From the NCBI GenBank assembly GCA_030549775.1, contig CM060172.1, forward strand, positions 125,849,122-125,913,121: a stretch of 64,000 nucleotides of DNA. The letters are read 5' to 3'. This DNA comes from Tamarix chinensis. Its lineage: Eukaryota; Streptophyta; Magnoliopsida; Caryophyllales; Tamaricaceae. Below are positions 62,924 through 64,000 of the stretch, piece after piece. Under the pieces are notes generated by a model. The model was not told the origin of the DNA. It did no database searches and was given only the letters and a program-made list of their open reading frames with translations. Numbering within the stretch: the first letter of the stretch is position 1; the number at the start of each line of letters is the position of its first letter. Both the position numbers and the translations under genes were made by a program.

Positions 62924-63277
62924 TGTAAATTTCAAAAGATATACATCAAGTAAAGAATGCTATAAATATCTTATTTATATATTGTGGTTGTATAATTTAT
63001 GAATATGTATAGTATTAAACCCTACGTTTAATACTCATTATTACCATTAGTTGTAACATATTTTCTCATTATGGTTGTAACCTCCCAACTCTTCATATCC
63101 TTCGTTATCTTCCATATTCCTTAACCCCATGTCATAATTGATGTAGTAAGAATTGGTACTATATATATGGGATATTATGAATTGTAAAGTTAAGAGTACG
63201 CACATGAATGAATCAGAGATTATCTCATTTCTTCCCTCTATACTATCTCATTATATATATATATTGTTTTTTCAACA
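62924..63277 (+). mobile_element. copia-type 3' LTR (354 bp)
   Basis: CTTAAGGGGGCAT, a polypurine tract, is followed directly by TGTAAATTTC. The block ends TTTTTTCAACA. Inside are an ACTATATATATGGG TATA-like site and a pyrimidine-rich end, both usual for copia LTRs. The matching 5' LTR is not in the window. Confidence 0.65.
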
Positions 63278-64000
63278 CTACAACATGTTAGTTTTTTTTA
63301 ATCATTCACATAAGGATCATTAAACACTCATTAGAAAAATTGCTTCAATAATTTTGGGTTATGTGATATCTTTTTTTTATGATTTTTTAAGACTGGCCTT
63401 GCTTTTGACTACAAATTATTGTATGCTAAAACAAATCACTTCGTTATTTGATGACAAATTTTGATCATTGATACGGAGGACATTTTAGCTATAAATACCA
63501 AAATATCCTTAAATTCTAATTAATCCAAGTTCAAATATTTCAATATCAAACCTTTACATAACTTAACAAAACTCGAGATAAGACTAAATATCATTAAAAT
63601 AAAACATTAACATAAGAATATCAATTATCGAAAAGATCAAAAAATAACAAAATTGCTATTTTATCTCCACAAATGATTTTAACATCTATAACAAATAAAA
63701 CCATATAATGCATAGCTAACATACTATAAGTTAGATACTTAGCATATACAATAAAATATGATATATTTTCAAGACACATTGTGGAAAAATAAGAGAAGAC
63801 ATGTAAAAAGACAGTTATTCCTAAGGCATGAAAATATTAATTCATGCATAAATAAGCATAAAAATCCTCGAAAACCTTCCATCTTATATATCGAAAATTA
63901 AGTAAAATGCATGATGGATTCAATACATAACAAAACATGAGAATGGGTCAAAAGGATAAATATGCCCTCACTAAGACCCAACCACAAAATAATAATCGAT
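63278..64000. other. AT-rich DNA, nothing recognised
   Basis: No gene, terminal repeat or tandem array was seen. Confidence 0.5.

Overview
The window is nuclear DNA of a flowering plant. Two multi-exon genes with GT-AG introns sit among nested LTR retrotransposons, a plant-type Helitron, hAT-type MITEs and AT-rich tandem repeats. Nothing seen is bacterial, viral or organellar. The species cannot be named from the sequence alone.

Layout. 1-7597: nested long LTRs of the Ty3/gypsy long-LTR type, with ends TGTAAYACC and GGTRTTACA. 7598-11754: AT-rich filler and short degenerate repeats. 11755-15666: a 3.9-kb solo LTR with a perfect 5-bp target duplication. 16499-21198: the 3' end and a decayed Rep-helicase gene of a Helitron on the minus strand. 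21299-25905: a (GT)n tract, a ~610-bp tandem array with an alternating AB organisation, and a ~400-bp tandem duplication. 28166-35317: a decayed RPA1-like gene on the minus strand, probably Helitron-associated, split inside an exon by a 5.0-kb solo LTR (28643-33644). 35810-39670: an intact three-exon HemK/PrmC-type methyltransferase gene on the plus strand. 42098-47482: a decayed Ty1/copia element with both LTRs and an hAT-type MITE inside its RNase H region. 49261-58893: an intact nine-exon membrane J-domain protein gene with a Jiv90 zinc domain on the minus strand; its 3.8-kb last intron holds a second MITE of the same kind and a 124-bp inverted repeat. 59620-64000: AT-rich repeats ending in a copia-type LTR.

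The two host genes work independently. The methyltransferase modifies peptide release factors, probably in an organelle or the cytosol. The J protein is probably an ER or endomembrane Hsp70 co-chaperone. The other coding traces belong to mobile elements and are broken.

The most informative points are these. Solo LTRs with exact target duplications, one interrupting an RPA exon whose frame resumes on the other side. A duplicated CCACTATTATTCGCCGG-type module shared by three LTRs. A Helitron Rep protein whose HUH motif has lost a histidine. The AB tandem array. A long intronic hairpin whose arm differences are mostly transitions. I found no convincing new biological system; the novelty lies in repeat structure. 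Exon limits and domain calls come from reading the sequence by eye, without alignment software.
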